DNA of 64,000 nucleotides from Bradyrhizobium diazoefficiens (GCF_016616885.1 NZ_CP067102.1:4802501-4866500), one strand, 5' to 3'. Counted from the first letter of the stretch, positions 51,845 through 63,797 are shown. The notes: generated by a model from the sequence alone, not told the origin. Numbers and translations: made by a program.

Positions 51845-52387
51845 GTGAGTATTCCGAATATCATTACCCTGGGCCGCATCATGCTGGTCCCGATCATCGT
51901 CTGGGCCATCGTGTCGAGCCAAATGGAGGTGGCATTCGCCGTCTTCCTGATCGCCGGCATCAGCGATGCCGTCGATGGCTTCCTGGCCAAGCGCTTCAAC
52001 ATGGCGAGCGAGCTCGGCGCCCTGCTCGATCCGCTCGCCGACAAGGCCCTGCTGGTCTCGATTTACCTGTCGCTCGGCATCTGGGGCGACATCCCACGCT
52101 GGATTGTGATCCTGGTGGTGTCGCGCGACATCATGATCGTCACGGCCGTGATCGTGTCCTGGCTGTTCGACAAGCCGGTCGAGATGAAGCCGTCGAAAGT
52201 ATCCAAGCTAAACACAGCAGCTCAGGTCGCCTACGCGGCCCTGGTGTTGGCCGCGCTTGCCTTCGGCTTCCAGGCGGCGCCCTATGATATGATCCTGATG
52301 GGCTTGGTCACGGTGTTCACGCTCTCTTCGGTGTCACTCTATCTCGTCGAGTGGCTACAGCACATGAGCACGATCGACGGCAAATGA
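51845..52387 (+). CDS. CDP-alcohol phosphatidyltransferase (PgsA-like)
   Basis: This 180-residue membrane enzyme has the family signature D-x2-D-G-x2-A-x-R-x8-G-x3-D-x3-D as SDAVDGFLAKRFNMASELGALLDPLADK (about residues 36-65). Several membrane helices follow, and the start NIITLGRIMLVPIIV is typical. It probably makes phosphatidylglycerophosphate or a related phospholipid from CDP-diacylglycerol; the exact alcohol is not certain. GTG start, divergent from purM. hdaA follows at 52487. Confidence 0.88.
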   Translation: MSIPNIITLGRIMLVPIIVWAIVSSQMEVAFAVFLIAGISDAVDGFLAKRFNMASELGALLDPLADKALLVSIYLSLGIWGDIPRWIVILVVSRDIMIVTAVIVSWLFDKPVEMKPSKVSKLNTAAQVAYAALVLAALAFGFQAAPYDMILMGLVTVFTLSSVSLYLVEWLQHMSTIDGK

Positions 52388-52486
52388 GAGCTAGCTGGGA
52401 AACGGCCCCGCAAAAGGCCAACTCCCGCCCGATATACCCGAATCTTTTCAAGCAAAGCCGGCGCGCCGGCACGGAGCAAAGCAAGC

Positions 52487-53164
52487 GTGGCAGGCCGCGT
52501 TCATCCCCGACAATTGGCGTTTTCGCTTCCGCACGCGGAGAGCCTCAGCCGGGACAATTTTCTCGAAGGCCCTGCCAATGCTGCCGGCCTTGCCCTGATC
52601 GATGGCTGGCCGGAATGGCCGAACCGGGTCATGTGGCTCGCCGGCCCCGAAGGCTCAGGCAAGAGCCATCTCGCCACGATCTGGGCCGAGGAGGCCGGCG
52701 CCCGCTCCACCACGGCCAATGCGCTGACCGCAGCCAGCGTCCCCGGCGCGCTCGCGACCGGCGCGCTGGTGGTCGAGGATCTCAAGGCCGGGGATTTTGA
52801 CGAGCGCGCCCTCTTCCATCTGATGAACCTCGCCCGCGAGGACGGTGCCTATGTGCTGTTCACCGGACGCGAGGCGCCGGCGGCGGTGGAGGTCGAGCTC
52901 CGCGACCTCAGGTCCCGGCTTCGGACGATTCCCGTGATTTCACTTGCGCCGCCGGACGACCAGCTGTTCCGCGGCCTGATCGTCAAATTCTGCGCCGACC
53001 GCCAGCTCGCCGTGGACGAAAGCGTGGTGAGCTACCTCGCGACCCGGCTGGAGCGGTCGTCGGCCGCCGCCCGGCGCGCCGTGGAGCTGCTCGACGGTGA
53101 GGCGCTGCGGCTCGGCCGCCCCGTCACCCGGGCGCTCGCCGCCGAGCTGCTCCGGGACGCCTGA
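52487..53164 (+). CDS. hdaA: DnaA-related AAA+ regulator HdaA
   Basis: This 225-residue protein resembles the short DnaA-like Hda/HdaA proteins. It has an N-terminal HPRQLAFSLPHAESLSRDNFLEGPAN with the clamp-binding-like QLAFSL, a Walker A GPEGSGKSHL near residue 57, a VVEDLKAGDFDERALFHLMN segment at the Walker B position, and the LRSRLRTIPVISLAPPDD sensor region. With the sliding clamp it stimulates ATP hydrolysis by DnaA and prevents re-initiation. It lacks the DnaA DNA-binding domain IV. GTG start. ppk lies downstream. Confidence 0.88.
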   Translation: MAGRVHPRQLAFSLPHAESLSRDNFLEGPANAAGLALIDGWPEWPNRVMWLAGPEGSGKSHLATIWAEEAGARSTTANALTAASVPGALATGALVVEDLKAGDFDERALFHLMNLAREDGAYVLFTGREAPAAVEVELRDLRSRLRTIPVISLAPPDDQLFRGLIVKFCADRQLAVDESVVSYLATRLERSSAAARRAVELLDGEALRLGRPVTRALAAELLRDA

Positions 53165-53290
53165 CCGCCGAATCCCCTTAGCGCCGCTTGACGCGATGCC
53201 GCGGCGGAACATCAATGTCATCGAAACGTCATCGCGCTAACACATGCTCCGGCCGGTTTTGCGCATAAGTCGCAGATTGCGGCGAACTGG

Positions 53291-55498
53291 ATGGACCGAC
53301 TTCTCATGGACTCCGTGCAAGCAATTGAAACAAAAGAGAAAGCCACGGAAACCGAGGGCCTGCCGCCGATTGCCTCGAGCCCCGAGCGATTCATCAATCG
53401 CGAGCTCTCCTGGCTGCATTTCAACCGCCGCGTCCTCGAGGAGTCGGTCAATCCCAGCCACCCCGTGCTGGAGCGGGTGCGATTCCTGTCGATTTCCGCA
53501 AATAACCTCGACGAGTTCTTCATGGTCCGCGTCGCCGGCATCAAGGCACAGGTGCGCGAGGGCATCGCTGAACGTGCCCCCGACGGCCTGACGCCCTCCG
53601 AGCAGCTCGCGCTGATCAACCGCACCGTCTCCCGGCTCGCCTCCGACCAGCAGGCGATCTGGGCCGATTTGCGCGGCACGCTCGCCGACGTCGGCATCGT
53701 GCTGGTCGACGGCAAGGAGGTCACCAAGGCGGAGCGGACCTGGCTCGAGGATTATTTCCTCAACAACGTGTTCCCACTGCTGACGCCATTGGCGATTGAT
53801 CCGGCCCACCCGTTTCCGTTCATCCCCAGCCTCGGCTTCACCATCGCGCTCCAGCTCACGCGCGCCATCGACGGCAAGCAGATGAACGCGCTGATCCGCA
53901 TGCCCGGCAAGATCGACCGCTTCATCCGCCTGCCGGGCGACGGCAAGGTGGTGCGCCTGATCTCGCTGGAGCAGGTGACCGGCCTTTTCATCAATCGCCT
54001 GTTTCCCGGCTACAATCTCCACGGCCAGGGCGCCTTCCGCATCATCCGCGACTCCGAGCTCGAAATCGAGGAAGAGGCCGAAGACCTCGTCCGCCTGTTC
54101 GAGACCGCGCTGAAGCGCCGCCGCCGCGGGTCGGTGATCCGGCTCGAGATCGACGCCAAGATGCCGGAGCAGCTGCGCAGCTTCGTGCAGCACGCGCTCT
54201 CGGCGGCCGACGATGAGGTGTTCCTGGTCGACGGCGTGCTCGCCATGAACGAGCTGTCGCAGCTCACCCGTCTCGACCGGCCAGACCTCGAATTCACCCC
54301 TTACGTGCCGCGCCATCCCGAGCGCGTGCGCGAGCATGGCGGCGACATCTTTGCCGCGATCCGGCAGAAGGACCTGGTGGTCCATCACCCCTACGAATCC
54401 TTCGACGTGGTCGTGCAGTTCCTGCAACAGGCCGCGCGCGATCCTGACGTCGTCGCGATCAAGCAGACGCTCTATCGCACCTCCAACAACTCGCCGATCG
54501 TGCGCGCGCTGGCCGAAGCGGCCGAGGCTGGCAAATCCGTCACCGCGCTGATCGAATTGAAGGCGCGCTTCGACGAAGAAGCCAACATCCGCTGGGCGCG
54601 CGACCTCGAACGCGCCGGTGTGCAGGTCGTCTACGGCTTCCTCGAGCTGAAGACGCACGCAAAACTCTCGATGGTGGTGCGTCGCGAGGGTGGCAGCCTC
54701 ACCACTTACGTCCATACCGGCACCGGCAACTATCATCCGGTCACCGCGCGTATTTATACGGACCTCTCCTACTTCACCTCGGAACCGACCATCGGCCGCG
54801 ACGCCGCGCGCGTGTTCAACTTCATCACGGGCTACGCAGCACCAAGCGATCTGGAAAAGATGGCGGTGTCGCCGCTGACCCTGCGCAAGCGCATCATCGA
54901 GCACATCCAGGGCGAGACCGAGCACGTGCGTCACGGCAAGCCCGGCGCGGTCTGGATGAAGATGAATGCGTTGGTCGACCCCGATATCATCGACGCGCTC
55001 TACGAGGCGTCACAGGCGGGCGTGCAGGTCGAGCTCGTGGTGCGCGGTATCTGCTGCCTGCGACCCGGCATTCCCGGCCTGTCGGAGAACATCCGTGTCA
55101 AGTCGATCATCGGACGCTTCCTGGAACACGGCCGAATCTACTGCTTCGGCATGGGCCAGGGCCTGCCGAGTGCGAAAGCGGCTGTGTATATCTCGTCGGC
55201 CGATATGATGCCGCGCAACCTCGACCGCCGCGTCGAGGTGCTGTGTCCGCTGCAAAATCCCACGGTGCATCAGCAGGTTCTCGAGCAGATCATGGTGGCG
55301 AATCTGAAGGATAATGAGCAGAGCTGGCAATTGTTGCCGGACGGGTCCTCAACGCGTATGAAGACCGCGAAGGGCGAGGAGCCTTTCAACGTCCACAACT
55401 ACTTCATGACAAATCCGAGTCTGTCTGGCCGTGGAAAGTCGCTCAAGGAATCCTCGCCGCGTCGTCTCACGCGCCGAAACGAACGCCATCAGTCCTGA
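53291..55498 (+). CDS. ppk: Polyphosphate kinase 1
   Basis: Ppk1 reversibly polymerises the gamma-phosphate of ATP into polyphosphate. The protein has 735 residues, near the family length of about 700. Domains in order: N ([18 protein letters not shown]), H ([14 protein letters not shown]) and the C1/C2 catalytic domains. Features include [27 protein letters not shown] and the histidine region [20 protein letters not shown], with the phosphorylated His in HTGTGNY. The start at 53291 could be replaced by 53306. It is 15 bp upstream of ppx in the same direction, forming the polyphosphate operon. Confidence 0.96.
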   Translation: MDRLLMDSVQAIETKEKATETEGLPPIASSPERFINRELSWLHFNRRVLEESVNPSHPVLERVRFLSISANNLDEFFMVRVAGIKAQVREGIAERAPDGLTPSEQLALINRTVSRLASDQQAIWADLRGTLADVGIVLVDGKEVTKAERTWLEDYFLNNVFPLLTPLAIDPAHPFPFIPSLGFTIALQLTRAIDGKQMNALIRMPGKIDRFIRLPGDGKVVRLISLEQVTGLFINRLFPGYNLHGQGAFRIIRDSELEIEEEAEDLVRLFETALKRRRRGSVIRLEIDAKMPEQLRSFVQHALSAADDEVFLVDGVLAMNELSQLTRLDRPDLEFTPYVPRHPERVREHGGDIFAAIRQKDLVVHHPYESFDVVVQFLQQAARDPDVVAIKQTLYRTSNNSPIVRALAEAAEAGKSVTALIELKARFDEEANIRWARDLERAGVQVVYGFLELKTHAKLSMVVRREGGSLTTYVHTGTGNYHPVTARIYTDLSYFTSEPTIGRDAARVFNFITGYAAPSDLEKMAVSPLTLRKRIIEHIQGETEHVRHGKPGAVWMKMNALVDPDIIDALYEASQAGVQVELVVRGICCLRPGIPGLSENIRVKSIIGRFLEHGRIYCFGMGQGLPSAKAAVYISSADMMPRNLDRRVEVLCPLQNPTVHQQVLEQIMVANLKDNEQSWQLLPDGSSTRMKTAKGEEPFNVHNYFMTNPSLSGRGKSLKESSPRRLTRRNERHQS

Positions 55499-55513
55499 CC
55501 GGAGAGCTTTACC

Positions 55514-57016
55514 TTGAAACCGCCGCGCAAGCGTGGCGCTAGCGTCGCGGTCATCGACATCGGCTCAAACTCGGTTCGTCTCGTCGTCTACGAGGGACTG
55601 ACACGGAGCCTGATTCCGATCTTCAACGAGAAGACGCTGTGCGGCCTCGGGCGTGAGGTGCAGAGCACGGGCCTGCTCGCGCCCGACGCCGTCGACAAGG
55701 CGCTGACCTCGCTGAAGCGTTTTCGGGCGTTGTGCCGCGTGATGCAGGTCGGCCGCGTGTTTGCGATTGCGACCGCGGCCTGCCGCGACGCATCCAACGG
55801 CCCCGACTTCATCGCGAAAGCCGAGCGCATCTGCGCCGTGAAGATCGAGATCCTGTCCGGACCGCGCGAAGCGAAGCTGTCGGCGCTCGGCGTGATCTCG
55901 GGCATTCACCGCCCCGACGGCATTGTCGGCGATCTCGGCGGCGGCTCGCTCGAGCTGATCGACGTGCGCGGGAACAGCGTGCGCAGCGGCGTCACCCTGC
56001 CGCTCGGCGGCCTCGCGTTGCAGGACCTCGCCCACAAATCGCTGAAGCGCGCCGACCGCATCGTGCGCGAGGCGATCGACGAGGTGCCGCAGTTCGCCGC
56101 CGGCCGCGGCCGCACCTTCTACGCGGTCGGCGGCACCTGGCGTGCGCTCGCCCGCATCCACATCATCCAGAGCGGCTATCCGCTCCAGGTGATGCACGGC
56201 TATTCGATTCCCGCGGCCGAGGCGCTCGATTTTGCCCGCCGCCTGCGGCGCCTCGCCGCCGTCGACATGCTCGCCGACATCGAGGTCGTCGCCGATGCGC
56301 GGCGCCCTCTCCTCACCTACGCGGCGCTGGTGCTCGAGCACATCATCCGGGTCGCAAAACCGAAGACCATCGTATTCTCGACCTTCGGCGTGCGCGAGGG
56401 GCTGCTGCACGAGAAGCTGTCCGAGGCGGAGCGCAACAAGGACGGTCTGATCTGCGCTGCCGAAGAGCTGAACCAGCTCTTGTCACGCTCGGCCAAGCAC
56501 GCCCGCGAGCTGATGGCCTGGACCGATCGCCTGGCACGCGTGGTGAAGCTGCGCGAGACCGAGGAAGATCGCCGCCTGCGCCACACCGCCTGTCTTCTGT
56601 CCGACATCGGCTGGCGCGTCCATCCCGACCATCGCGGCGAGCAGACGCTGAGTCTCGTGGTCAACGCCAATTTCGGCGCGATCGACCATCGTGAGCGCGC
56701 CTTCGTCGGCCTGTCGGTGTTCTATCGCTATGCCGGCCTGAGCGAGGAGAACCAGCCGCCGCTGACTATGCAGGAACTGCTGACGCCGGCCCAGCTCGAA
56801 CGCGCCCGCTTGCTGGGCGCCGCGTTCCGTGTCGCGCATCTGATCTCGGCGGCGCGCCCGGGCGTGCTGCCCGCCACGCATTTCCGCAACCAGGGGCGCA
56901 ATCTGATGCTGGTGTTCGAGCACAGGCTCGGCGACCTCGTCGCCGACCGCGTCGGCAGCCGCTTCAAGCAGCTCGCCCGCCTGATCGCGCGCAGCGGATC
57001 GATCGTGCGGCGCTAG
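55514..57016 (+). CDS. ppx: Exopolyphosphatase (Ppx/GppA family)
   Basis: This enzyme hydrolyses polyphosphate ends (and pppGpp in some members). The protein has 500 residues with the ASKHA ATPase-like fold: VAVIDIGSNSVRLVVYEG (phosphate loop), FAIATAACRDASNG, the GIVGDLGGGSLELIDV strand and TFYAVGGTWRALARIH. A C-terminal helical domain starts near residue 310. It begins with TTG (GGAGAG upstream) 15 bp after ppk, so synthesis and breakdown of polyphosphate are encoded together. It ends before a hairpin at 57017-57042. Confidence 0.95.
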   Translation: MKPPRKRGASVAVIDIGSNSVRLVVYEGLTRSLIPIFNEKTLCGLGREVQSTGLLAPDAVDKALTSLKRFRALCRVMQVGRVFAIATAACRDASNGPDFIAKAERICAVKIEILSGPREAKLSALGVISGIHRPDGIVGDLGGGSLELIDVRGNSVRSGVTLPLGGLALQDLAHKSLKRADRIVREAIDEVPQFAAGRGRTFYAVGGTWRALARIHIIQSGYPLQVMHGYSIPAAEALDFARRLRRLAAVDMLADIEVVADARRPLLTYAALVLEHIIRVAKPKTIVFSTFGVREGLLHEKLSEAERNKDGLICAAEELNQLLSRSAKHARELMAWTDRLARVVKLRETEEDRRLRHTACLLSDIGWRVHPDHRGEQTLSLVVNANFGAIDHRERAFVGLSVFYRYAGLSEENQPPLTMQELLTPAQLERARLLGAAFRVAHLISAARPGVLPATHFRNQGRNLMLVFEHRLGDLVADRVGSRFKQLARLIARSGSIVRR

Positions 57017-57042
57017 TTCACCTCTCCTGCGGGAGAGGTGAA
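57017..57042. terminator. Hairpin between convergent ppx and terC
   Basis: TTCACCTCTCC and GGAGAGGTGAA form an 11-bp perfect stem with a four-base loop directly after the ppx stop. No T-run follows, so it is a candidate bidirectional terminator or one of the genus's CTCTCC repeats. Confidence 0.55.
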
Positions 57043-57063
57043 GCACCTCTTCCTCGCAAGATT

Positions 57064-57924
57064 TTATTCCACCGAGACCTTGGCGTGCTGCTCGGAGGCT
57101 TCGAGCGCGGCGTGGCTCAGGCTGCGCCGGCGCCAGATCGAGCCGACCAGCAGCACGACGACGACGCCGAGCGCGGCGCAGAGATATTCGGCGCCACCGC
57201 CGCCATGGGCGAATTGCGGCGGGATGTGCAGAGTGCCGAGCATCTTGTCCAGCGAGGCGCCGAACGGACCTTCGGATAGCGTGTGCAGCTTCGGCGCGAC
57301 GCCGGGATCGGTCGCGATCACCTCGCCCGCGATCCAGCCGAGCAGCGCAGCACCAGCCCAGACCAGGATCGGCAGCTTCGCGAGCAACGCCATGATCAGC
57401 GCCGCGCCCGCGACGATCAGGGGCACGCTGATGGCCAGGCCGAGCACCAGCAGCGGCACGCTGCCATTTGCGGCCGCGGCGACCGCAATGACGTTGTCGA
57501 GGCTCATCACGATGTCGGCGACGACGACGATCTGCACCGCCTGCCACAGATGCGAGGCCGACTCGACGCCGTCCTCGTCCTCATTTTCCGGCACCAGCAG
57601 CTTTGCCGCGATCACGATCAGGGCGAGGCCGCCGACCAGCTTGAGGTACGGCAGCGCCATCAGGCTCGCGACGATGCCGGTGAAGATGATCCGCAGCAGC
57701 ACCGCGGCGCCGGCGCCGAGCACCATGCCCCACAGCCGGTGCCGCGGCTTCAGGCCGCGGCAGGCAAGCGCGATCACCAGCGCATTGTCGCCGGACAAAA
57801 GGATGTTGATCCAGATGATCTTGCCGACCGCAATCCAGAAGGTCGGTTCGGCCATCTCATTGCGGAACTGGGTGAAGAATGCCCCGATCGTGGCGGGATC
57901 GAAGATCTGCCAGAGCCAGTTCAC
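57064..57924 (-). CDS. TerC-family membrane protein
   Basis: This 286-residue protein begins with GTG (MNWLWQIFDPATIGAFF) and has about seven membrane segments. The family hallmarks are the acidic residues in helix motifs INILLSGDNALVIALACRGL and VVVADIVMSLDNVIAVAAAA, which bind metal. TerC proteins are linked to tellurite resistance and to metal (manganese/calcium) handling during protein secretion. The C-terminal third has an unusual insert with IATDPGVAPKLHTLSEGP. Convergent with ppx. Confidence 0.88.
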   Translation of the reverse strand: MNWLWQIFDPATIGAFFTQFRNEMAEPTFWIAVGKIIWINILLSGDNALVIALACRGLKPRHRLWGMVLGAGAAVLLRIIFTGIVASLMALPYLKLVGGLALIVIAAKLLVPENEDEDGVESASHLWQAVQIVVVADIVMSLDNVIAVAAAANGSVPLLVLGLAISVPLIVAGAALIMALLAKLPILVWAGAALLGWIAGEVIATDPGVAPKLHTLSEGPFGASLDKMLGTLHIPPQFAHGGGGAEYLCAALGVVVVLLVGSIWRRRSLSHAALEASEQHAKVSVE

Positions 57925-57969
57925 AATCAGTCCTTTCGCCCCCGTCGACTTAACTTATCGGCTGACGGC

Positions 57970-58392
57970 TCAGCCGACGATCTCGTTGCCCGAGAAGAAC
58001 TGCGCGATCTCGATCGCGGCGGTCTCCGGAGCGTCCGAGCCGTGGGCGGAATTCTCGCCGATCGACTTTGCGTAGAGCTTGCGGATGGTGCCGTCCGCCG
58101 CCTTGGACGGATCGGTCGCGCCCATGGCGTCGCGGTATTTGGCGATGGCGTTCTCGCCTTCCAAGACCTGGACGACGACCGGTCCGGACGTCATGAACTC
58201 GACGAGTTCGCCGAAGAACGGGCGGGCCTTGTGGACGGCATAGAACGTCTCGGCCTGTTCCTTGGTCATGCGGATGCGCTTCTGCGCGACGATGCGCAGG
58301 CCCGCCTTCTCGATCACGGCGTTCACGGCGCCGGTCAGGTTACGCGCGGTCGCGTCGGGCTTGATGATCGAGAAAGTGCGTTCGATGGCCAT
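57970..58392 (-). CDS. ndk: Nucleoside diphosphate kinase
   Basis: This 140-residue enzyme moves phosphate between nucleoside tri- and diphosphates via a phosphohistidine. Visible are [16 protein letters not shown] (nucleotide-binding), [26 protein letters not shown] and the active site [26 protein letters not shown], with the phosphorylated His in NSAHGSD. The Met at 58392 gives exactly the family N-terminus; the frame upstream is chance. Confidence 0.97.
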   Translation of the reverse strand: MAIERTFSIIKPDATARNLTGAVNAVIEKAGLRIVAQKRIRMTKEQAETFYAVHKARPFFGELVEFMTSGPVVVQVLEGENAIAKYRDAMGATDPSKAADGTIRKLYAKSIGENSAHGSDAPETAAIEIAQFFSGNEIVG

Positions 58393-58704
58393 GATCTTGT
58401 CCTTGAAGAGAAAAAGGGTGGTTCGGAGTTGCGGGGGCTTATATCGGCGCCTTCGCGATCCGGCAAGCGACTGCCGAAACGGCCCTCGCAGGCGCTTCGC
58501 CGCAGATCGGGATGCCGATTCCAACGTGGATTACAACGATTTCACGCAGATGAACCCAATCTGAAGGCTCCATCAGGGTTTGGTTCAGCCTCGCTGGCAT
58601 AACGTCAGGTTCATCGAAACCAAAGCCTTCCCCCGAGGCGAACCGTTTCGGCGGCCTTTCCATCGACGCGATAGCCCCGCGCCGGCAGTTTTGAGGAGAT
58701 CATC

Positions 58705-58965
58705 ATGTTGAGGAAACTTTCGCTCGCTGCAGTCGCCGCGGTCGCGCTGGGTGCCGCGCTGGCTCCCACCTCCGCCTCCGCTCACTGGCATGGCGGTGGC
58801 TGGGGCTGGCACGGCGGTGGCGGCTGGCATCACGGCGGCTGGGGCTGGGGCGGACCGCGCTTCTACGCCGCGCCCGTCTCCTACGGTTATGGTGGCTGCT
58901 ATGTGCGCCGGCTGGTCCCGACCCCCTGGGGACCCCGCTGGCGGCTGATCAACCGCTGCTACTGA
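58705..58965 (+). CDS. Gly/Trp/His-rich exported small protein
   Basis: The 86-residue precursor has a signal peptide (MLRKLSLAAVAAVALGAALAPTSASA), then a run of H, W and G (HWHGGGWGWHGGGGWHHGGW). It ends YGYGGCYVRRLVPTPWGPRWRLINRCY with two cysteines. Such proteins are known in Bradyrhizobium and Rhodopseudomonas, sometimes labelled sulfur-globule-like, but no function is established. The histidines suggest metal binding (inference). It has its own GAGGAG site and is closed by the 59016-59044 terminator. Confidence 0.85.
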   Translation: MLRKLSLAAVAAVALGAALAPTSASAHWHGGGWGWHGGGGWHHGGWGWGGPRFYAAPVSYGYGGCYVRRLVPTPWGPRWRLINRCY

Positions 58966-59015
58966 GCCCAGCAGCTTCCTGAGGTACCGTTCCCCCCTGC
59001 GGTACCTTGCAAGAG

Positions 59016-59044
59016 AGGCCCCGGCGTTCCCCCCGCCGGGGCCT
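59016..59044 (+). terminator. Rho-independent terminator
   Basis: AGGCCCCGGCG and CGCCGGGGCCT form an 11-bp stem around a seven-base loop, followed by TGTATTTG. A second, smaller inverted repeat (AGGTACCG and CGGTACCT) lies just before it at about 58982-59006. Confidence 0.85.
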
Positions 59045-59129
59045 TGTATTTGGGCAAATACGGCGAATTCATACAATCTTTACTAGAAGGCCAGGTATCC
59101 CGACGCCCGACGAAACCATTTTGGGGCCA

Positions 59130-59348
59130 ATGACTTGGTACCGTATCGATACTTCAAAAACACGGAACCCTGCGATGGCTGGCCTTTTTGCCAATGACAC
59201 CGAACAGATCGACCGGCGCACCAGCCGCTCGATTTGCGATGCCGTGGGCGAGCTGCTTCAGCAGAGCCTTCGTCCTGAGCCCCGGCTCCCGACGCATCTC
59301 GAGCAGCTGATGGACGAGTTGAGGAAGCGCGAGCGCGAGTCGCACTAA
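59130..59348 (+). CDS. Small hypothetical protein (72 aa)
   Basis: The protein has 72 residues: MTWYRIDTSKTRNPAMAGLFANDTEQIDRRTSRSICDAVGELLQQSLRPEPRLP, then HLEQLMDELRKRERESH. The long amphipathic helix at the end and the polar sequence suggest a soluble protein, perhaps an accessory subunit. I recall near-identical small Bradyrhizobium proteins of unknown function. The start at 59130 gives GGGG four bases upstream; 59175 is possible. It is 46 bp upstream of the ABC-F gene in the same direction. Confidence 0.65.
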   Translation: MTWYRIDTSKTRNPAMAGLFANDTEQIDRRTSRSICDAVGELLQQSLRPEPRLPTHLEQLMDELRKRERESH

Positions 59349-59394
59349 CGAAAAATCGGGTTGCGTTTGATCCCGCCTGCGGTGACAAGGCCGC

Positions 59395-61257
<1,863 letters not shown>

Positions 61258-61378
61258 CCGCAGCAAAAGCTGGAAAACAACCCCATGCACGGTACCGGTG
61301 TTATGACACCACACCTTTAAGCATTGAACTGAATGCCTTTTGCGGAGCAGCCGGCTCTGCCGACGCGCTTTCCGAAAA

Positions 61379-62410
61379 TCACGTGAAAAAGGCGTCGAGC
61401 TTCTGCAGCAGAAGCTCCGGCGCTTCCTCCGGCAGGTAATGTCCGCAGGGCAGGCTTCCGCCTTGCACGTTGTTCGCTTTGGCGCGCCAGGTATCGAGCA
61501 CGTCATAGGTCGATCCGACCACGCCCTTTTCGCCCCACAGCACGAGGAGCGGGCAACCGATCCTCTTTTCGAAATCCGCCTCGTCGTGGATCAGGTCGAT
61601 TCCGGCGGCGGCGCGATAATCCTCGCACACGGCGTGCAGAGTCTCGCGAGTGTAGCACCGCCGGTACTCCTCGAGCGCGACCGGATCGATGGCTCCCGGC
61701 GTCTTGTTCTGCTTGTTGATATGGGTCTGAAGATAGAATTCGAGATTGTTGCCGATCAACGTCTCCGGAAGCGGGGCCGGCTGGATGAGGAAGAACCACC
61801 ACATGTAGCGCGTCGCGAATTCCTTGTTCGCCCTCGCATACATTGTCGCCGTCGGCGCGATGTCGAGCAGGACCGCCCTGGAGACGGCGTCCGGGTGGTC
61901 AAGCAGCAGACGATGCAGAACGCGCCCACCGCGATCGTGGCCGACGGCGTGAAAACGGTCGAAACCGAGCGCGCGCATCGATTCGACCTGATCCCGCGCC
62001 ATCGCGCGCTTGGAATAGGCGATGCTGTCCTTGCCGCCATCAGGCTTGCTCGAGTCGCCATACCCGCGCAGATCGGTCAGCACCACGGTAAAGCGTTCCG
62101 CCAACCTGGGCGCGACCTTGTGCCAGCATGCGAGCGTCTGCGGATGGCCATGCAGCAACAGCAGCGGCGGTCCCTCGCCTCTCACGAGTGCGTTGATCTC
62201 GGCCCCGCTGGTCTTGATGCGCCTCTGTTGAAATCCCGGCAGTAGCTTCTGAAGCGCACTGCTGTTCATCGCGTTATTCTCCTGTGCGAAGGCGCCTTGC
62301 GCCGCGACGAACGAGCCGACGGCTCCCGTTGTCAGCGCCAGTGACACCACATGTCGGCGCGTCAAGCCCGTCGTTGACGGGGTCGATACATCTTGTTCAT
62401 TGTCGAGCAT
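61379..62410 (-). CDS. Tat-exported alpha/beta hydrolase, fluoroacetate-dehalogenase-like
   Basis: This 343-residue protein has an N-terminal Tat-type signal (TRRHVVSLALTTGAVGSFVAAQGAFAQ). The mature part closely follows characterised haloacetate dehalogenases: LLLLHGHPQTLACWHKVAP, LTDLRGYGDSSKP, the nucleophile Asp in FHAVGHDRGGRVLHRL, VLLDIAPTATMYARAN, FLIQPAPLPETLIGNN, and the catalytic His in LPCGHYLPEEAPE. Such enzymes displace halide from haloacetates via an Asp ester, but related proteins are epoxide hydrolases. In known fluoroacetate dehalogenases a His-Trp pair binds fluoride; here the equivalent segment reads MWWFF, so specificity is uncertain. Confidence 0.85.
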   Translation of the reverse strand: MLDNEQDVSTPSTTGLTRRHVVSLALTTGAVGSFVAAQGAFAQENNAMNSSALQKLLPGFQQRRIKTSGAEINALVRGEGPPLLLLHGHPQTLACWHKVAPRLAERFTVVLTDLRGYGDSSKPDGGKDSIAYSKRAMARDQVESMRALGFDRFHAVGHDRGGRVLHRLLLDHPDAVSRAVLLDIAPTATMYARANKEFATRYMWWFFLIQPAPLPETLIGNNLEFYLQTHINKQNKTPGAIDPVALEEYRRCYTRETLHAVCEDYRAAAGIDLIHDEADFEKRIGCPLLVLWGEKGVVGSTYDVLDTWRAKANNVQGGSLPCGHYLPEEAPELLLQKLDAFFT

Positions 62411-62459
62411 TGAAAACCTTCCTGGAATATTCGTCCGGCGTGGAGTCCAGCCGTGCAGA

Positions 62460-63797
62460 TCAAGACAACGACTTCATCAGCAGCGTCGCGATCACGATCA
62501 TGATGGCACCGCCGACGCGCGTTGCGATCTGAGCGAACGCCATCAGACCCATGCGATCGGCTGCTCCGAGAATGGCGACGTCGCCGGTGCCGCCGAGGCC
62601 CGAGTGGCAGGCCGTCACGATCGCCGCCTCGACTGGATACATGTTGAGCCACTTGCCGACATAGAAACCTGACGCAATCATAGCCAGCACCGTCGCGGTG
62701 CAGATCGCGATGTAGCCCGGGTTGAAGGATGCCGCGAGTTGCTCCCATTTGACCAGCAACGTGCCCATCGCAACCAGGATGGCAAACGTCAGGTTCGTCG
62801 ACATGAACTTGTTGATCTGATAGGCGCCCAGCTCCATCTCGACAGGCAGGAGCTTGGTCAGCTTCAGGGCCACCGCAGCGATGATCATCATTATCGGACC
62901 TGGAATCCCCGTGAATGGCGCCAGGGTCATGCCGAGCACGAAAAGCACGCAAGACAGCACGATTCCTGCGCCAAGCAATCCGAGATCGATCGGTTGGTCG
63001 GGTCGCGCCTCGCCAAGAATGTCGTCGTCGCCGGTCTTGACCAGCATGCCCTCACCGTTGAGATCCCGGCGCTTCTCGCCGAGGCGCGCCAGCAGACCTG
63101 CGCAGACGATCGCGACGACATTTCCAAGCAGCGCCGCCGGGACCATCTGCGCGACAAGATCGCCCTGCGGCCGCTGCAAAATCTCCGAATAGGCGATGGA
63201 GAGCGGCAGCACGCCCTCTGCGAGGCCACCTCCGATGATCGGGATGATGATGAAGAAGAACGTGTCCTTGGGGCCATGGCCGAACAGCAGGCCGATGGCG
63301 ATGCCGGCTGACACAGCCGCGAGCGTCCCGATCAGAAGCGGAACGAACATGCGTATGAAGCCCTGGACCAGCACACGATAGGCCATACCGAGGATCGATC
63401 CTGCAACGAGACAGGCGATGAAGAAATACTGGAAATTTGCCGTACGGAAAGTCGTGGTGATCGCTTTCAGGGCCGCCTCGGGCATCAATCCGTAGCTCAC
63501 CAGTGCCGCGGGAACGAACAGACAGAGAATCGCAGTTCCGCCGACCTGCTTCAGCACCGGAATGGTCTGACCGAGCTTGCCGAGCAGGAAGCCGAGCAGC
63601 ATCAGGAGCGAGAGACCGCCGATCACGTCATTGGGCAGCTTGCCGGAATACACAGCAGCCGCACAGACTGCCGCAGCGGCAACGTAGACCCCGATGGGCA
63701 ACGGACCGATCCTGAGGGCGGCGAGCGTTGCCGGAGTTCTGGTCTGCGACGAAGCGGCCGGCGGCGTAGCTGCGGTTCGGTATGTCGTGTCAGCCAA
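62460..63797 (-). CDS. 2-hydroxycarboxylate transporter (2HCT/CitS family)
   Basis: This 445-residue inner-membrane symporter has about ten hydrophobic helices and two family signatures: FFFIIIPIIGGGLAEGVLPLSIAYSEIL, and HSGLGGTGDVAILGAADRMGLMAFAQIATRVGGA near the C-terminus (GGxG loops). Members carry citrate, malate or lactate with sodium or protons. The TTG at 63797 is chosen because GGAGGG lies five bases upstream; ATG 63821 is an alternative. The hydrolase at 61379 and the partial gene at 63871 are on the same strand and may form one transcript. Confidence 0.9.
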   Translation of the reverse strand: MADTTYRTAATPPAASSQTRTPATLAALRIGPLPIGVYVAAAAVCAAAVYSGKLPNDVIGGLSLLMLLGFLLGKLGQTIPVLKQVGGTAILCLFVPAALVSYGLMPEAALKAITTTFRTANFQYFFIACLVAGSILGMAYRVLVQGFIRMFVPLLIGTLAAVSAGIAIGLLFGHGPKDTFFFIIIPIIGGGLAEGVLPLSIAYSEILQRPQGDLVAQMVPAALLGNVVAIVCAGLLARLGEKRRDLNGEGMLVKTGDDDILGEARPDQPIDLGLLGAGIVLSCVLFVLGMTLAPFTGIPGPIMMIIAAVALKLTKLLPVEMELGAYQINKFMSTNLTFAILVAMGTLLVKWEQLAASFNPGYIAICTATVLAMIASGFYVGKWLNMYPVEAAIVTACHSGLGGTGDVAILGAADRMGLMAFAQIATRVGGAIMIVIATLLMKSLS

